Positions 55,040 to 64,000 of a DNA stretch of 64,000 nucleotides are shown piece after piece. Numbering within the stretch: the first letter of the stretch is position 1; each line of letters begins with the position of its first letter. The translations under genes and the position numbers were made by a program. The notes under the pieces were generated by a model. It ran no database searches. It was not told the DNA's origin and was given only the letters and a program-made list of their open reading frames with translations. The stretch covers positions 15,943,001-16,007,000 of the forward strand of contig OZ038530.1 in assembly GCA_964036665.1 (NCBI GenBank). The letters run 5' to 3'. This stretch comes from Gordius sp. MW1. Its lineage: Eukaryota > Nematomorpha > Gordioida > Gordea > Gordiidae.

Positions 55040-55760
55040 GGGACCGCCGTTTGGCTTTACCCCCATTTCCTTGATTCATGGCCGGGGCAACTTGTGGTTG
55101 GCCTTGACAATAATATCCAGAATAGTAATCGGTACCCAAATTTCTAGCATAAAAGCCAGAATAATCATAGTTGACGTAATTGTTGCCACCTAAGCCTTGA
55201 TAGTAGGGAGAGTTTTGATTCCAACCAGCATTGGCTTGGTTGTAATTCATGTGACTGGCTTGCTGAGGTGATTTGCTGGATGGTGTAGCCTTTTTTACAT
55301 CACACTCTTTACCTTTGATGACAATTTTAGAGTTCTTATAGTTTTCCTGCACAATTTCAGGATTATCAAATGCAAGAAAGCAACCTTTTCTTTTTCGATT
55401 CTTTACTTTATCAAAAGGCTGCCCAATTTTTTCAATGTTGCCATATTTATCCAAAATAGCTTTTATCTCATTTCTGTGGTGGTGCGTAACAGCTCCCGAC
55501 CAGGTCTACTTTTAGCTCTTTTAGGATCAATTTGTTTACCATTAATAACATGAGGCCCAGATGCAATTAAATTTTCAACAGCTTGAACGGTTTCAAATAA
55601 AACAAAGCCAAATCCTCGTGAATTCCCTGTGTGAAGATCCGTCTTAATATTAGCATCAATTAGGTTATCAAATTTGGTGAGGTATGTTTTAAGATCATTT
55701 TCTGTAGTTTTCCAGCTAATCCCGCCAATGAACAATTTTCGTTCATCATCATCTTTTTTG
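55040..55760 (-). pseudogene. Captured hnRNP (squid/hnRNP A/B-type) retrocopy
   Basis: Derived from a nuclear pre-mRNA-binding hnRNP with two RRMs. RRM1 (55757-55500) reads DDDERKLFIGGISWKTTEND (RNP2 is LFIGGI), then SRGFGFVLFE (RNP1) and INGKQIDPKRAK. RRM2 is damaged at its start (RNP2 lost with a frameshift near 55465) and resumes with NEIKAILDKYGNIEKIGQPF, RKGCFLAFDNPEIVQE (RNP1-like) and KGKECDVKKATP. The tail is the Gly/Tyr/Asn-rich low-complexity region (NYDYSGFYARNLGTDYYSGY). No introns are present although such genes normally have them, so it came through RNA. The ends lie within pol, not at poly(A). Confidence 0.85.
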
Positions 55761-55840
55761 TTGTATTTATGGTTTCCCTTTTAGAGAACCTCGGTTTTCT
55801 TACGGGAAAGGGAACACGATGGGCAGGAATTATTAATCTG

Positions 55841-56260
55841 CTACGAATTGACCTCCTTGTAGACTTTGTTAATCCTTACACATTTCGGAATCTCCAAACC
55901 GAATTCTATAATCCAAGGTAACCCAAACAACGGTACATCCATGCTTTTAGTGACAATTGCAGGTAAATTCTTAACCTTTTCTCCAACTTCCACTTTAATA
56001 ATCACTTCCCCCATAACATCTAGCGTCTTTTGACCAAACGCGGCTAGGTTATTAGTTTGTCTTAACTTGGGACTGCCCACTTGGTTCCATATCTTCTTGT
56101 TAATAACTGATACCTGTGCTCCAGTATCATATTCAAGACAATATGGAATATCATTCAAACATGCCATTATAATAGCTCTATACTCTTCTAACTTGATTAA
56201 TTGAATTGTCATCTGAACTTCCATATCCATCTCCACCCTAAATTTTGCAAGCCCTTGCAA
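55841..56260 (-). pseudogene. Protease of the hnRNP-carrying element
   Basis: EYDTGAQVSVINKKIWNQVG holds the D-T-G triad; PLFGLPWIIEFGLEIPKCVR is the family C-terminal block, as in the 14866-15171 protease. Stop at 55841-55843. Confidence 0.85.
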
Positions 56261-57023
56261 AATGTCCTATTTTCTTGAATTTATTACATGTGGCATTGAT
56301 TGCTGGACAATTTGCATATAAGTGGGACCTCCCGCAGCGGTAGCATCTTGAAGAACGATTCGCCTCCTGGTGCTCTCTATTGACACTTGTCACATTACGA
56401 CTATCTTTGATTTTATTAATATTCGCGGTGTTAACTTTGTTTTCCGCTCTTTCCCATGCCAACGCCATATTTAAAATTTAATTAAACGTTAGGCATTTAC
56501 TATCATGATCCATCATAATTGGATATTTACTTCGAATTTCCACTTCCAATCTTGGGTAACGAATTCCAGCTAAAAACTTGTCACGCAGCCGTTCTTCGAC
56601 ATCCTTTTCAAATTTTGCAAGCTGAGCCGTTTCGTTTAAACGTTTTGTGAATTAAAACAGTCTCTCTTTCAGCTCTTATAATTCGAATGAATTCAAGTCT
56701 TGACGCCATGATGCTAGATTTGGGCTTAAAAATACTTTGACAAGTCTCCAAAATTTCATCAAAACTGGCCTCTAAGATAGTTTTTGGAAATAGAAAATTT
56801 TTAACCTGAATAACGTTGGCGATTCCAAAGTACGCTAACAATAATTTTTTAAAATACGCTTTAGTTCTTCCCCCTGGGCATGAATTCCTTTAGCCAACAT
56901 TGTATACTTTACATTGTCGAAATGTTCTTCCATTGGAATCTCCGGGGAGAATTGTTGTAGAACGATTTTTGATATATCGACTTCCTTGTCAGTATCCGAT
57001 TCATTTTTAATAGCATCATTCAT
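56238..57023 (-). pseudogene. gag: gag of the hnRNP-carrying element
   Basis: ATG at 57021-57023, 30 bp after the LTR/primer region. Pieces: 57023-56835 (ISKIVLQQFSPEIPMEEHFD), 56841-56608 (capsid-like), and 56468-56238 with CYRCGRSHLYANC (CX2CX4HX4C) and a second, damaged knuckle (CNKFKKIGHFARAC, first CX2C altered). Frame breaks at about 56838 and 56470-56610. Confidence 0.82.
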
Positions 57024-57029
57024 CCTTGA

Positions 57030-57052
57030 ATAATAATTTCCTCGTCGCCAAA
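57030..57052 (-). promoter_or_regulatory. Primer-binding site of the hnRNP-carrying element
   Basis: The minus strand reads TTTGGCGACGAGG directly after the 5' LTR. Confidence 0.65.
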
Positions 57053-57183
57053 TGAAACGACCGTAATTCCAGAATGTTTTAGAACTAAGTTTTTATTATT
57101 CTATGTCAGATGTGGTTGTTGATAAAAAACGAAATATATTTTTCATTTCGATGTTACAAACATAAAATAATACAATCATAACA
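57053..57183 (-). repeat. 5' LTR of the hnRNP-carrying element
   Basis: 131 bp, the upstream LTR in minus orientation, next to GTTTA at 57184. Confidence 0.92.
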
Positions 57184-57251
57184 GTTTACAAGCTTAATTA
57201 AAATTTATCATATTTAGAACACTGCATTTACTTATCTTTTGATATGTGTTT

Positions 57252-57446
57252 TAAGCTTGAGCTAATAATCATTATATCTATGTTTATAAGCCTATCCTTT
57301 TAAATGTAATTTTGGTAAAGCTTATAACCTGAGGATATAATTTATAAACTCAATATTGTATTTGGTATATTTATAATAACCTAAGGGATATTTGCGTGAG
57401 TATTTAAATACATTGAGCTTGAGTTAATGATCATTATATCTATGTT
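57252..57446 (+). repeat. About 165-bp tandem repeat, split by a hAT element
   Basis: The unit starting AGCTTGAG.TAAT.ATCATT and containing ATAAGCCTATCCTTTTAAAT occurs from 57252, restarts at 57415, is interrupted at 57446, and resumes at 59340-59500. It is the internal sequence of the 54242-59793 element. Confidence 0.8.
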
Positions 57447-57884
57447 CAGGGTTTCTTTCAGGGGGGAGCCCGGCGGGCAATTTCAAATACCCCCCCCCCC
57501 CCCGTAGAGTTTTGATTGAAGGAAGCATGAACTCAAGTTCCATCATGAAGTCATAAATTATTTTAATAGGCTAAAATTGAAATTCAATAAATTATTTTAA
57601 TTTGTCATTAAAAAAAATATAAAATTGGCGAAATTTAATTTTTTTTCAAATCGGGTGGAAATCATTCATAGATATCATTTTTTAACATCTGTGAACCCTA
57701 ATTTACAATCTTGAAAGTTACAAATAATCTTTAATTAAAAAATATCAATAGGTAAATAAACATAAATAAATGCTTTTAGAATTATTAAATCACTATCTTA
57801 CTTATAAACTTAAAAAGAATTATTATTATTCATAAATTCTTTTGTTTGTTTTTTATTAATATAATATGCTTTTTTAAATTGCAG

Positions 57885-57944
57885 ATGTCTGGTAAATATA
57901 AAAGTACTCTTTTACACTACTTTAGTAAAAAAGAAAAAGCCTAA
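57885..57944 (+). pseudogene. hAT transposase N-terminal exon relic
   Basis: MSGKYKSTLLHYFSKKEKA and then a stop. It follows an acceptor-like AAATTGCAG. The basic LHYFSKK start is typical of TTF/ZMYM-type hAT transposases. A second piece is at 58968-59135. Confidence 0.5.
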
Positions 57945-58112
57945 TAAAAAAGATGGTAAATATGATTTAATTTGGAATAATTTTAATTATGTATGGGAAT
58001 TTGTGTTTATATAAAGACATTGAAATGTTTGTTTGTAATAGGTAAAGATAGGACTGTATTAAAAAAAACTCTTGTTTTATCCCTTACTATGGGAAATTAT
58101 GGTAATTATTTT

Positions 58113-58697
58113 TAGAGATGCACCGATACCAAGTATCGGCATGGTATCGGCGCCGATACCTTGCCAAAAGTATCGGCCGATACTTTGCTAGTATCGGCAA
58201 TTACCAAGCCGATACCTTTTTTAATATGAAACTCAAAAAATAATACTTATAGTATCTCCTACGATTAAAAAATAGAGGACGTTTCAAATTTTTTGAAAAT
58301 TGTTTCATTTGATTGGCTATAAATATTTCTATGTGGAGTATAATAAACTCATTGACCATCTGTTCCGACTGCGCTTTTAAGTAATTATTATTTTATTTTA
58401 AAAATTATTATATATTAAGCCTTAGATGGATTCTTTAGATACACTATGGAGTTATTTTGTTGTGTCAGCAGATGAAAAAATTGTAATCTGTGAATTATGC
58501 AAAGCTAAAATAAGTCGTGGGGGCAAAGACAAACATTCCTTTAACACTTCAAATTTAAGGAAACATTTAAAAACTAGACATTTAGTATAAATTTTTTTTT
58601 ATTATAAGTATCGGCATGGTATCGGTATCGGCAAAAAAATCTTAAGTATCGGCTGGTATCGGTATCGGCACAAAATAGTGGTATCGGTGCATCTCTA
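58113..58697 (+). mobile_element. hAT MITE with TATCGG subterminal repeats, copy 2, exact TSD
   Basis: TAGAGATGCACCGATACC to ATCGGTGCATCTCTA, duplication ATTATTTT (58105-58112, 58698-58705). Both flanks are arrays of TATCGG in inverted sense. Retains a BED-finger ORF. Confidence 0.93.
58426..58590 (+). CDS. BED-type zinc finger ORF, 54 aa, in the hAT MITE
   Basis: MDSLDTLWSYFVVSADEKIV, ICELCKAKIS, then NLRKHLKTRH. Cys22 and Cys25 with His47 and His52 form the BED finger, the DNA-binding N-terminus of hAT transposases. The frame stops 7 codons after the finger starts its last His pair, so the catalytic domain is missing. It is intact as a reading frame; expression is unknown. The copy at 5808-6285 has lost most of it. 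Confidence 0.7.
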   Translation: MDSLDTLWSYFVVSADEKIVICELCKAKISRGGKDKHSFNTSNLRKHLKTRHLV

Positions 58698-58967
58698 ATT
58701 ATTTTTAAGCATTAGATATTTTAAATATATATAAGTTAAGGGCAGATATTATTCTGCTTCCAGCAGTGAAATTCACATGAACTCTGAAAGAGGCAAGAAA
58801 GATTTTGGTTTTAATATAGAAGTATTATATATATTTTCATGTTTTAGGTCAAGATGAAAATTGTAATTTTGCTGGAGTGGGGAAAACTCTCTCTTCTTTT
58901 TCTTATAAAAAAAATGCTGGTAATTAAAATTATGCAAGTTGTTTTTATTTTATTAATATATATTGAT

Positions 58968-59135
58968 AAAGATGAGTGTATTGGCAGCTCTACTAATTGC
59001 TCAGTCTCTGAAAGTGAAAAACATGGGCAAAATTTAAAACTTAAACCATCATATAAATTTATGATTTCATGGCTAATTTTTGATGAAGCCTTAGGTGGGG
59101 CTTTATGCTCTGTCTATTCTCTTTACAACATACTT
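58968..59135 (+). pseudogene. hAT transposase TTF-finger-like relic
   Basis: SESEKHGQNLKLKPSYKFMI then SWLIFDEALGGALCSVY. The WL.(F/Y)DE....LC pattern is the TTF-type zinc finger region of ZMYM-like hAT transposases, with the second Cys replaced by Tyr. Confidence 0.5.
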
Positions 59136-59339
59136 TCTTAAAAGAACACTTGCCCGTTAAAATATTACATGTATTTATTTAATGATTATGCGTGTATGTA
59201 TCTATTTATATATCACCAATAAAAATCAGTAAATATGATACAAAATGATTTAGCAATTAAAAATTTTTTTACCCCCCCCCCCGGAAGTTGAAAATAACCC
59301 CCCCCCCCCCCCGGAGCATTTTTTCTGAAAGAAACCCTG

Positions 59340-59500
59340 TCTATGTTTATAAGCCTATCCTTTTAAATGTAATTTTTGTAAAGCTTATAACCTGAGCTGA
59401 TATAATTTATAAACTCAATATGTATTGTATTTGGTACATTTATAATAACCTAAGGGATATTTGAGTGAGTATTTAAATATACATTGAGCTTGAGTATTAA
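59340..59500 (+). repeat. Second half of the tandem repeat in the TIR element
   Basis: Resumes CTATGTTTATAAGCCTATCC after the hAT insertion; see 57252. Confidence 0.8.
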
Positions 59501-60091
59501 TACAATTTTGGTAGATTTTTTAGAATGCATATGGCATGAAATTAGTCATTTTCTAAATCTAAATTATAACTAAGGTAAGAATGCTTAGTAATTACTTGTA
59601 TTATTTTGAAAGTCTTGTGTCGTCATTTTGGTATCTTCAAAAAAATACATGTTTTTGTGCCATTACTAACCTATTGTGCTTTTAGGAAGATCACGTGATA
59701 TGTCATATGACTCGTTATTATGCCATATTAACCAATAGGAATGTTCAATTGAGCGTCGTCGTTTTTTAAATGTCGACGTTTCAGATTATTACACCGGTCA
59801 AGAATTTTGTCTTATTTTCAACATTTTTAATCAAATTCTAGAATTTTTATAAATAGAAAATGACAAAAAATAGTAAACTATATAAAATATTTCATTATGG
59901 TCCCCGCCCAGGCCTACTTGAATATCTCAATTTAGAACGATAGCCTGCCCGACCCCTTAGCCGAGTGGGCCCAGCAGCAAGCCCGAATTTTTGGTTGTTT
60001 AATTTTCGTTATTTATCACAAATAAAATGTAAAAAAAATTTACCAGCTTAGCCCCCCTCGAGAAAGTCCTGTCTACGCGCCTGCAAAATTT

Positions 60092-62320
60092 AAGCTAAAT
60101 GTCCTTTCTATAAGTGTCTTGCCCACATTTATAGGAATTATGATATATACGAATACTTTATAGTATTTTTGTAAAGCTTTACCAGTGTTTCCTAGTATTT
60201 GGGCAAAGGTTATTCAACAGTAATATTGTTAAATTATGAGTAATCTAAAAATTTAATTTGATAAATTGTTTAATATAAATAAAATATTAATAATGTTTCA
60301 TAGAATTATAAATATTTTTTTATTAATTTGTTGTTCATTATATAATCCGTTTCATTTATAATTAATTAAGCTGCAATTATATTTAAAATTTAAGTATTAA
60401 TTTGATTGGCGTTGGGGGGGGGGTTAAATGACGCTAGGCGTATTCGTAGAAATGCAAATCATTATAAATTTTAATGAAGTGGCTGTACTTCGATTTGTAT
60501 TATATTTATACAGTGTACCATTCATAATATAAATATGGATGTTACTAAGAGGGGTCAGACTAAGGGTAAGACTTAATACGCGATTTTGAATCTAGACTAA
60601 AAAAGCGAATGCATGTTAAAACCTAGCCGCGTCTTAATACGAGCATCACGTCATTTTATTTCTGTTATGTGTTTTAGCCTTTTAGCTCATAAAACAAATA
60701 TTTATCCTTTAATTATGCTTACTAATGCATACTCACATGGTAACTAAACTAAAATTGTTGATTCCACGACATGCATATCGCATATTTGGGCAAACAAAAA
60801 TATGGCGTTTGAAGTTGAATCGTATATTCAGACGGGGGCTAAGATATGTTAATAAATTGAATAGAAATATAAAAAAGCATTTTTATCTTTTTCTAATAAA
60901 ATTCTGTCTGCCTACACAAGTATTGAATCACTTCACTTTTAAGTCACCTTTCTTTAAATTTATCTTTAATGACCCCTGAAACTCGTCTTTTTCGCTCGAC
61001 TTGACATGACACCCATAACGATTCGAGCACCTCAAGGAATTCTTCTAGACTATAATAAGCTGATGTGATTATGCAAAAGTGCTAGATAATCTATTTTTTA
61101 ATTTCATAACATTCATCAGAGTTAAATATCTTTGGTTTCCATATTTTGATAAAAAAATTTTAACCAGGGTAAATTTTATGTAGCAGGTTTATGATTCAAA
61201 ATATTTGAAACATTTAGAATAAACATTGAGATTTATTTTTAAAGCATTGCAATTAAAAACTTAACACCTGTTTAGGTGAGGCATTTTTAAAGGAGAAATC
61301 TTGAAGGAAAAGCGTTAAATAGTTTTATTCAATTATAAATTTGATTATGAAAATGTGAAAGTTATTCAAATTTGAATTCAATAAGATTATTGATATAATA
61401 GATATAATCATATGTTTTAGGTAGGGTTGTTTCTACTCTAGCGCTTCTTATTAAACCAGCGCTGTTGAGGGGATTGAACAGACCATTAGTATTAAAAGAG
61501 TCTATTGTGAGAAGCGCTTCCCTAGAGTCAAGTCCCCTTTTCAATGTTCTCCTCCCCTATGATCCCAACCCCAAATCTTAGATAAAATTACTATGGGATG
61601 AGCGCTGTTATTTTTAAAGCCCCGCCACATGTGCTCTATTTTTAGTTGTTTTGAACCACCACGTTGTTAGGCAAGGGGGGTAGCGAGTACTTCATAATAT
61701 TATTTGATTTACTCTAATTTTACCTAAACTAGCAACATTATGTAGATTCATAAATGTATTTTTTGTTTTATATTTATATTACCTTTGCATACCCCCTATG
61801 AGTCTTAACCAAACCACTCTCATCATTATAATTATTAGCAGACTGTTCGGTTGCTAATTTTACAATGAGAGTCTAATGTACTTAACCTAGGAAGACTGAG
61901 GCCCGTGGGATTATTTGTTTTTTTAGTTCTTTAAATAATCATAATAAAAATAAATTAAAATTTGAACTGTATCATGAAATATAAGTTTAAAAATATTAGA
62001 CAACAAAATTCTATAAAAAAAACACTGGCGGGCGGAGAAGGAATTCGAAAAATTAAAAAATTAAAGCTTGATGATTATTTTGAATTTATTTTTTTTTGTG
62101 TAATAACATTCTACGTAAATGTTTAGTAACCCATCACTCTCTTCTCTCCCTTAACCTAATCTCTCTCCAAAGGGAGAGATTGATGTGCTTGTAAACATCG
62201 CGTATGTTTTATGTTTTTCCAGACATAGTGGGAGGAATTTTAATGCGGGAGGAGGTTCAAATAAACGTGGATAAAACCAATAGTAATAGTGAAACAAAAA
62301 AATAAAATTATGATAAGTGA
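60092..62320. other. Intergenic, no gene seen
   Basis: AT-rich; a G run at 60415-60423. The reading 60725-60979 has no family motif. No element ends with duplications were recognised. Confidence 0.4.
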
Positions 62321-62324
62321 CGCG

Positions 62325-63300
62325 GAAACTTCGAGAAAAATCTCGATCTCGTCTCGAAAAACCGAGACGTGATGAGTTGAAAATATGTGTCAAAATCGAG
62401 ACGATACGAGATTTTATCGGCAGATCTCGGCTTTGAAATTTCTTAATTGATCCTCTTTATCATAATATAGTAAATTTATTTGTGCATTTTTTATTTTGTA
62501 ACTCACATTTAGGATGTTAATTGTAAATTAAAATATTTAGAATACTTTCAAAATCGGGTAATTTCCACACCCAACTGGCCGCGTATGACTCATTTTAATA
62601 ATTATTGCTCCTTGAATAAAAATGATTGCCCTTTAAGACCTGTAAATAATTCAAAATATTTATTGCATATTAATATTCTTAGGATTAAAATATAATATAA
62701 GCACATTGATTTAAAATACGTTTTTATGAGGTAGCAAATATTCCTAAAATCATCCTCTCCTATGATAATATTTTAAATCGATGATTAATTTATCAAAATA
62801 ATTATATAAATTTGGCTACAACGGCTAAAGGTTTTTAGAGGACCCCAGCAACTTCTCTGCCTGCCTAACCATTGCTTTCAAATGCATTAGATTAAATCAT
62901 AAGACTACCAGGAGTTTGTTAAGCCTGAACTCATGATACACTTCTAAAAATTCTCAAGTCATAAACCACATTATGCATTTGTTTTGCCATTTGCGTGTAC
63001 TCTAAGCTACTGAGTTTTCTGTGCGATTTTGCAGTACACATGAGCATGCGCCTTATTAATAAAATAAGGTGTGGCGGAATTATTTAAAAATAAATCAGTA
63101 AGTAAATATTTTGGGACATAATATGGGTCTTACATTATAATAGAATTGTTTGATCTTTTAATGTAAAAGCATTTGCTATAAAATTATATATGTGTAATTT
63201 ATTGCAAACCTCAAAACTCTTATTCCTACCAGCGATGCAGATTTCATGTTGTTTTTACAAGTGTGCGGCTAATTGCTTATGTTATGAATATTAATAAAAA
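62325..63300 (+). mobile_element. hAT-like MITE of the TCTCG family, copy K4 (partial)
   Basis: CGAGAAAAATCTCGATCTCG and GAGACGATACGAGATTTTAT at 62331-62418, then an interior resembling 7270-8150 and 10960-11700 (e.g. AGATCTCGGCTTTG; TATGCATTTGTTTTGCCATT). The right TCTCG array is missing. Confidence 0.65.
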
Positions 63301-63329
63301 GTATCCACTCGTAGTCGTACCTTTTGGGT

Positions 63330-63955
63330 TTTCAGTAGCGTAGGGAAGGGGGGGGGGGGGGTTTAGGGTTAGGATCTCCCACATTGACAAAAAAAACAAA
63401 TTCTTTTTCAAATTATACTGAAAAAAATTAATAGAAGTCGTTGCGCTTATAGAAATAATATATTATCTTAATTAATTTGATATTTCATTTTAGATAAAAT
63501 CTAATAATTATAACATTATTTATACAAAAAATTTCTGTCCCGAGTGCGTGTTTTCTATTAAGAAGAAATTTAATTCTTAATTATTTCCCTAAAAAATTAT
63601 CTCAACCTCTAAATTAAACGAGGAAGATGCTGATACAAGCCAAATTTTAGCAGCTGGGCGAGCTTGGGCTTATAATTTCATTAAAACGGTCCTAAGCGGG
63701 ACAATTTCTGTTGGAAAATTTAAGCCTAAAAAGCCAAAAGTGTTTAGTTTAAACAATTGCTCATTTAGCGCAAACATAAATTGGAAAGAGCTCTTTACAA
63801 TTTGTGTCTCTGAAGAAATTATTAATGCATTTTTGACCAAAAACCCATCATAGATATTGAATTTATATAATTTTAATAAGTTTATGTTTAATCAAAATTC
63901 TTTTACACAAAATTTACCCCCCCCCCCTCCTTAATTAGATAGTGTAACCTCCGTC
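63330..63955. repeat. Possible MITE with G-run and C-run ends and a small ORF
   Basis: CAGTAGCGTAGGGAAGGGGG at the left; at the right a C run, then CCGTCACTACTCTG. The ends are roughly inverted. 63593-63853 is open (86 codons, SQILAAGRAWAYNFIKTVLS.. ..INWKELFTICVSEEIINAFL, stop TAG). The ORF is not recognised; it may be a transposase scrap or an exon of a neighbouring gene. Confidence 0.35.
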
Positions 63956-64000
63956 ACTACTCTGTATAAGCTTAATAAATTTTTGTTAAATAGGATCATT

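Larger units (their letters stand above)
54413..57183 (-). mobile_element. LTR retrotransposon carrying a captured hnRNP gene
   Basis: Minus-strand element with 5-bp duplication GTTTA (54408-54412, 57184-57188) and LTRs of 126 and 131 bp. On the minus strand the order is 5' LTR, primer site TGGCGACGAGG, gag with zinc knuckle, protease, start of the RT leader (IPAHRVPFPVRK at 55832-55799), then an intronless hnRNP-like segment (about 55760-55040), then the pol C-terminus (YHDKGLSSREF, PVWVKND, and the KHADQLRR equivalent), purine tract AAGCGGGAAGAGA, and 3' LTR. RT, RNase H and integrase are absent. Frame breaks occur in every part, so the copy is dead. The duplications show that the chimera inserted as one unit. 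Confidence 0.9.
57447..59339 (+). mobile_element. hAT element with transposase relics, exact 8-bp TSD
   Basis: CAGGGTTTCTTTCAG to CTGAAAGAAACCCTG, duplication TCTATGTT at 57439-57446 and 59340-59347. C runs near both ends. Contains two exon-like pieces of a hAT transposase N-terminus and a nested 585-bp element. The short 16085-16348 copy belongs to the same family. Confidence 0.93.
54242..59793. mobile_element. Unclassified TIR element inside the hAT MITE
   Basis: Begins TGTAATATCC and ends GATTATTACA (TGTAATA inverted), between two copies of CCGG (54238-54241, 59794-59797) at the exact point where the outer MITE is broken. Subterminal ACGACGCTCAA and TCGACAT words occur in inverted sense at both ends. 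After removing two nested insertions it is about 875 bp, with no coding region. Class unknown. Confidence 0.65.
53761..60083. mobile_element. hAT MITE of the GTGGCGTAAATGAG family, copy 2, host of a nest
   Basis: CAGTGGCTTAAATGAGG to CTACGCGCCTG with an exact 8-bp duplication CAAAATTT at 53753-53760 and 60084-60091. It is split at 54241/59794. Without the 5.55-kb insertion it is about 767 bp, agreeing with 749 bp for copy 1. Confidence 0.9.

Noticed and set aside
60725-60979. 84-codon ORF on +
   Set aside because: No motif, biased composition, no splice or context support.

Overview
The window is AT-rich animal nuclear DNA. Two intron-rich host genes and the last exon of a third sit in a dense bed of decayed and nested transposable elements. 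An arthropod, probably an insect, is the best guess. The host genes are animal orthologues of SIRT5, MAP3K4/Mekk1 and CLPTM1L. A captured hnRNP copy is of the insect squid type. The elements (hAT, piggyBac, Gypsy, Helitron, RTE-like LINE) are typical of insect genomes. Species cannot be named from this sequence alone.

Layout. 0-4.4 kb: two piggyBac relics lying tail to tail and a Helitron relic. 4.5-4.88 kb: terminal exon of a sirtuin-5 gene (+), with poly(A) signal. 5-19.8 kb: no host gene; a BED-type hAT MITE, integrase relics, three copies of a hAT-like family with TCTCG-rich ends (one inside another with a perfect 8-bp duplication), and a 4.4-kb Gypsy-type LTR retrotransposon (13860-18223) itself hit by a small hAT. 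20.2-21.1 kb: a mosaic tandem array. 21.66-36.06 kb: MAP3K4/Mekk1 (+), resolved here into 15 exons (about 1978 codons, the first exon tentative). 36.89-42.87 kb: CLPTM1L (+), resolved into 12 exons coding about 537 aa, almost exactly the human length. Downstream of 43 kb no host gene was recognised. There the window holds hAT MITEs, a tRNA-like sequence between inverted minisatellites, a Helitron relic, a small LTR element without coding capacity (49198-50660), and a four-level nest of insertions (53761-60083).

The most remarkable object is in that nest. A short-LTR Gypsy-type element on the minus strand (54413-57183, flanked by GTTTA duplications) keeps its LTRs, primer site, gag, protease, polypurine tract and extreme pol C-terminus. 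Its reverse transcriptase, RNase H and integrase are gone, and an intronless copy of a cellular two-RRM hnRNP (squid/hnRNP A/B type) sits in their place. The architecture matches host-gene transduction by acutely transforming retroviruses, but here in a retrotransposon. The copy is now decayed.

MAP3K4 and CLPTM1L lie head-to-tail about 0.8 kb apart; nothing in the sequence shows that they are co-regulated. Six copies of one 95-165-bp hAT MITE family (three of them in introns of these genes) have readable 8-bp target duplications, so the superfamily call for that family is firm.
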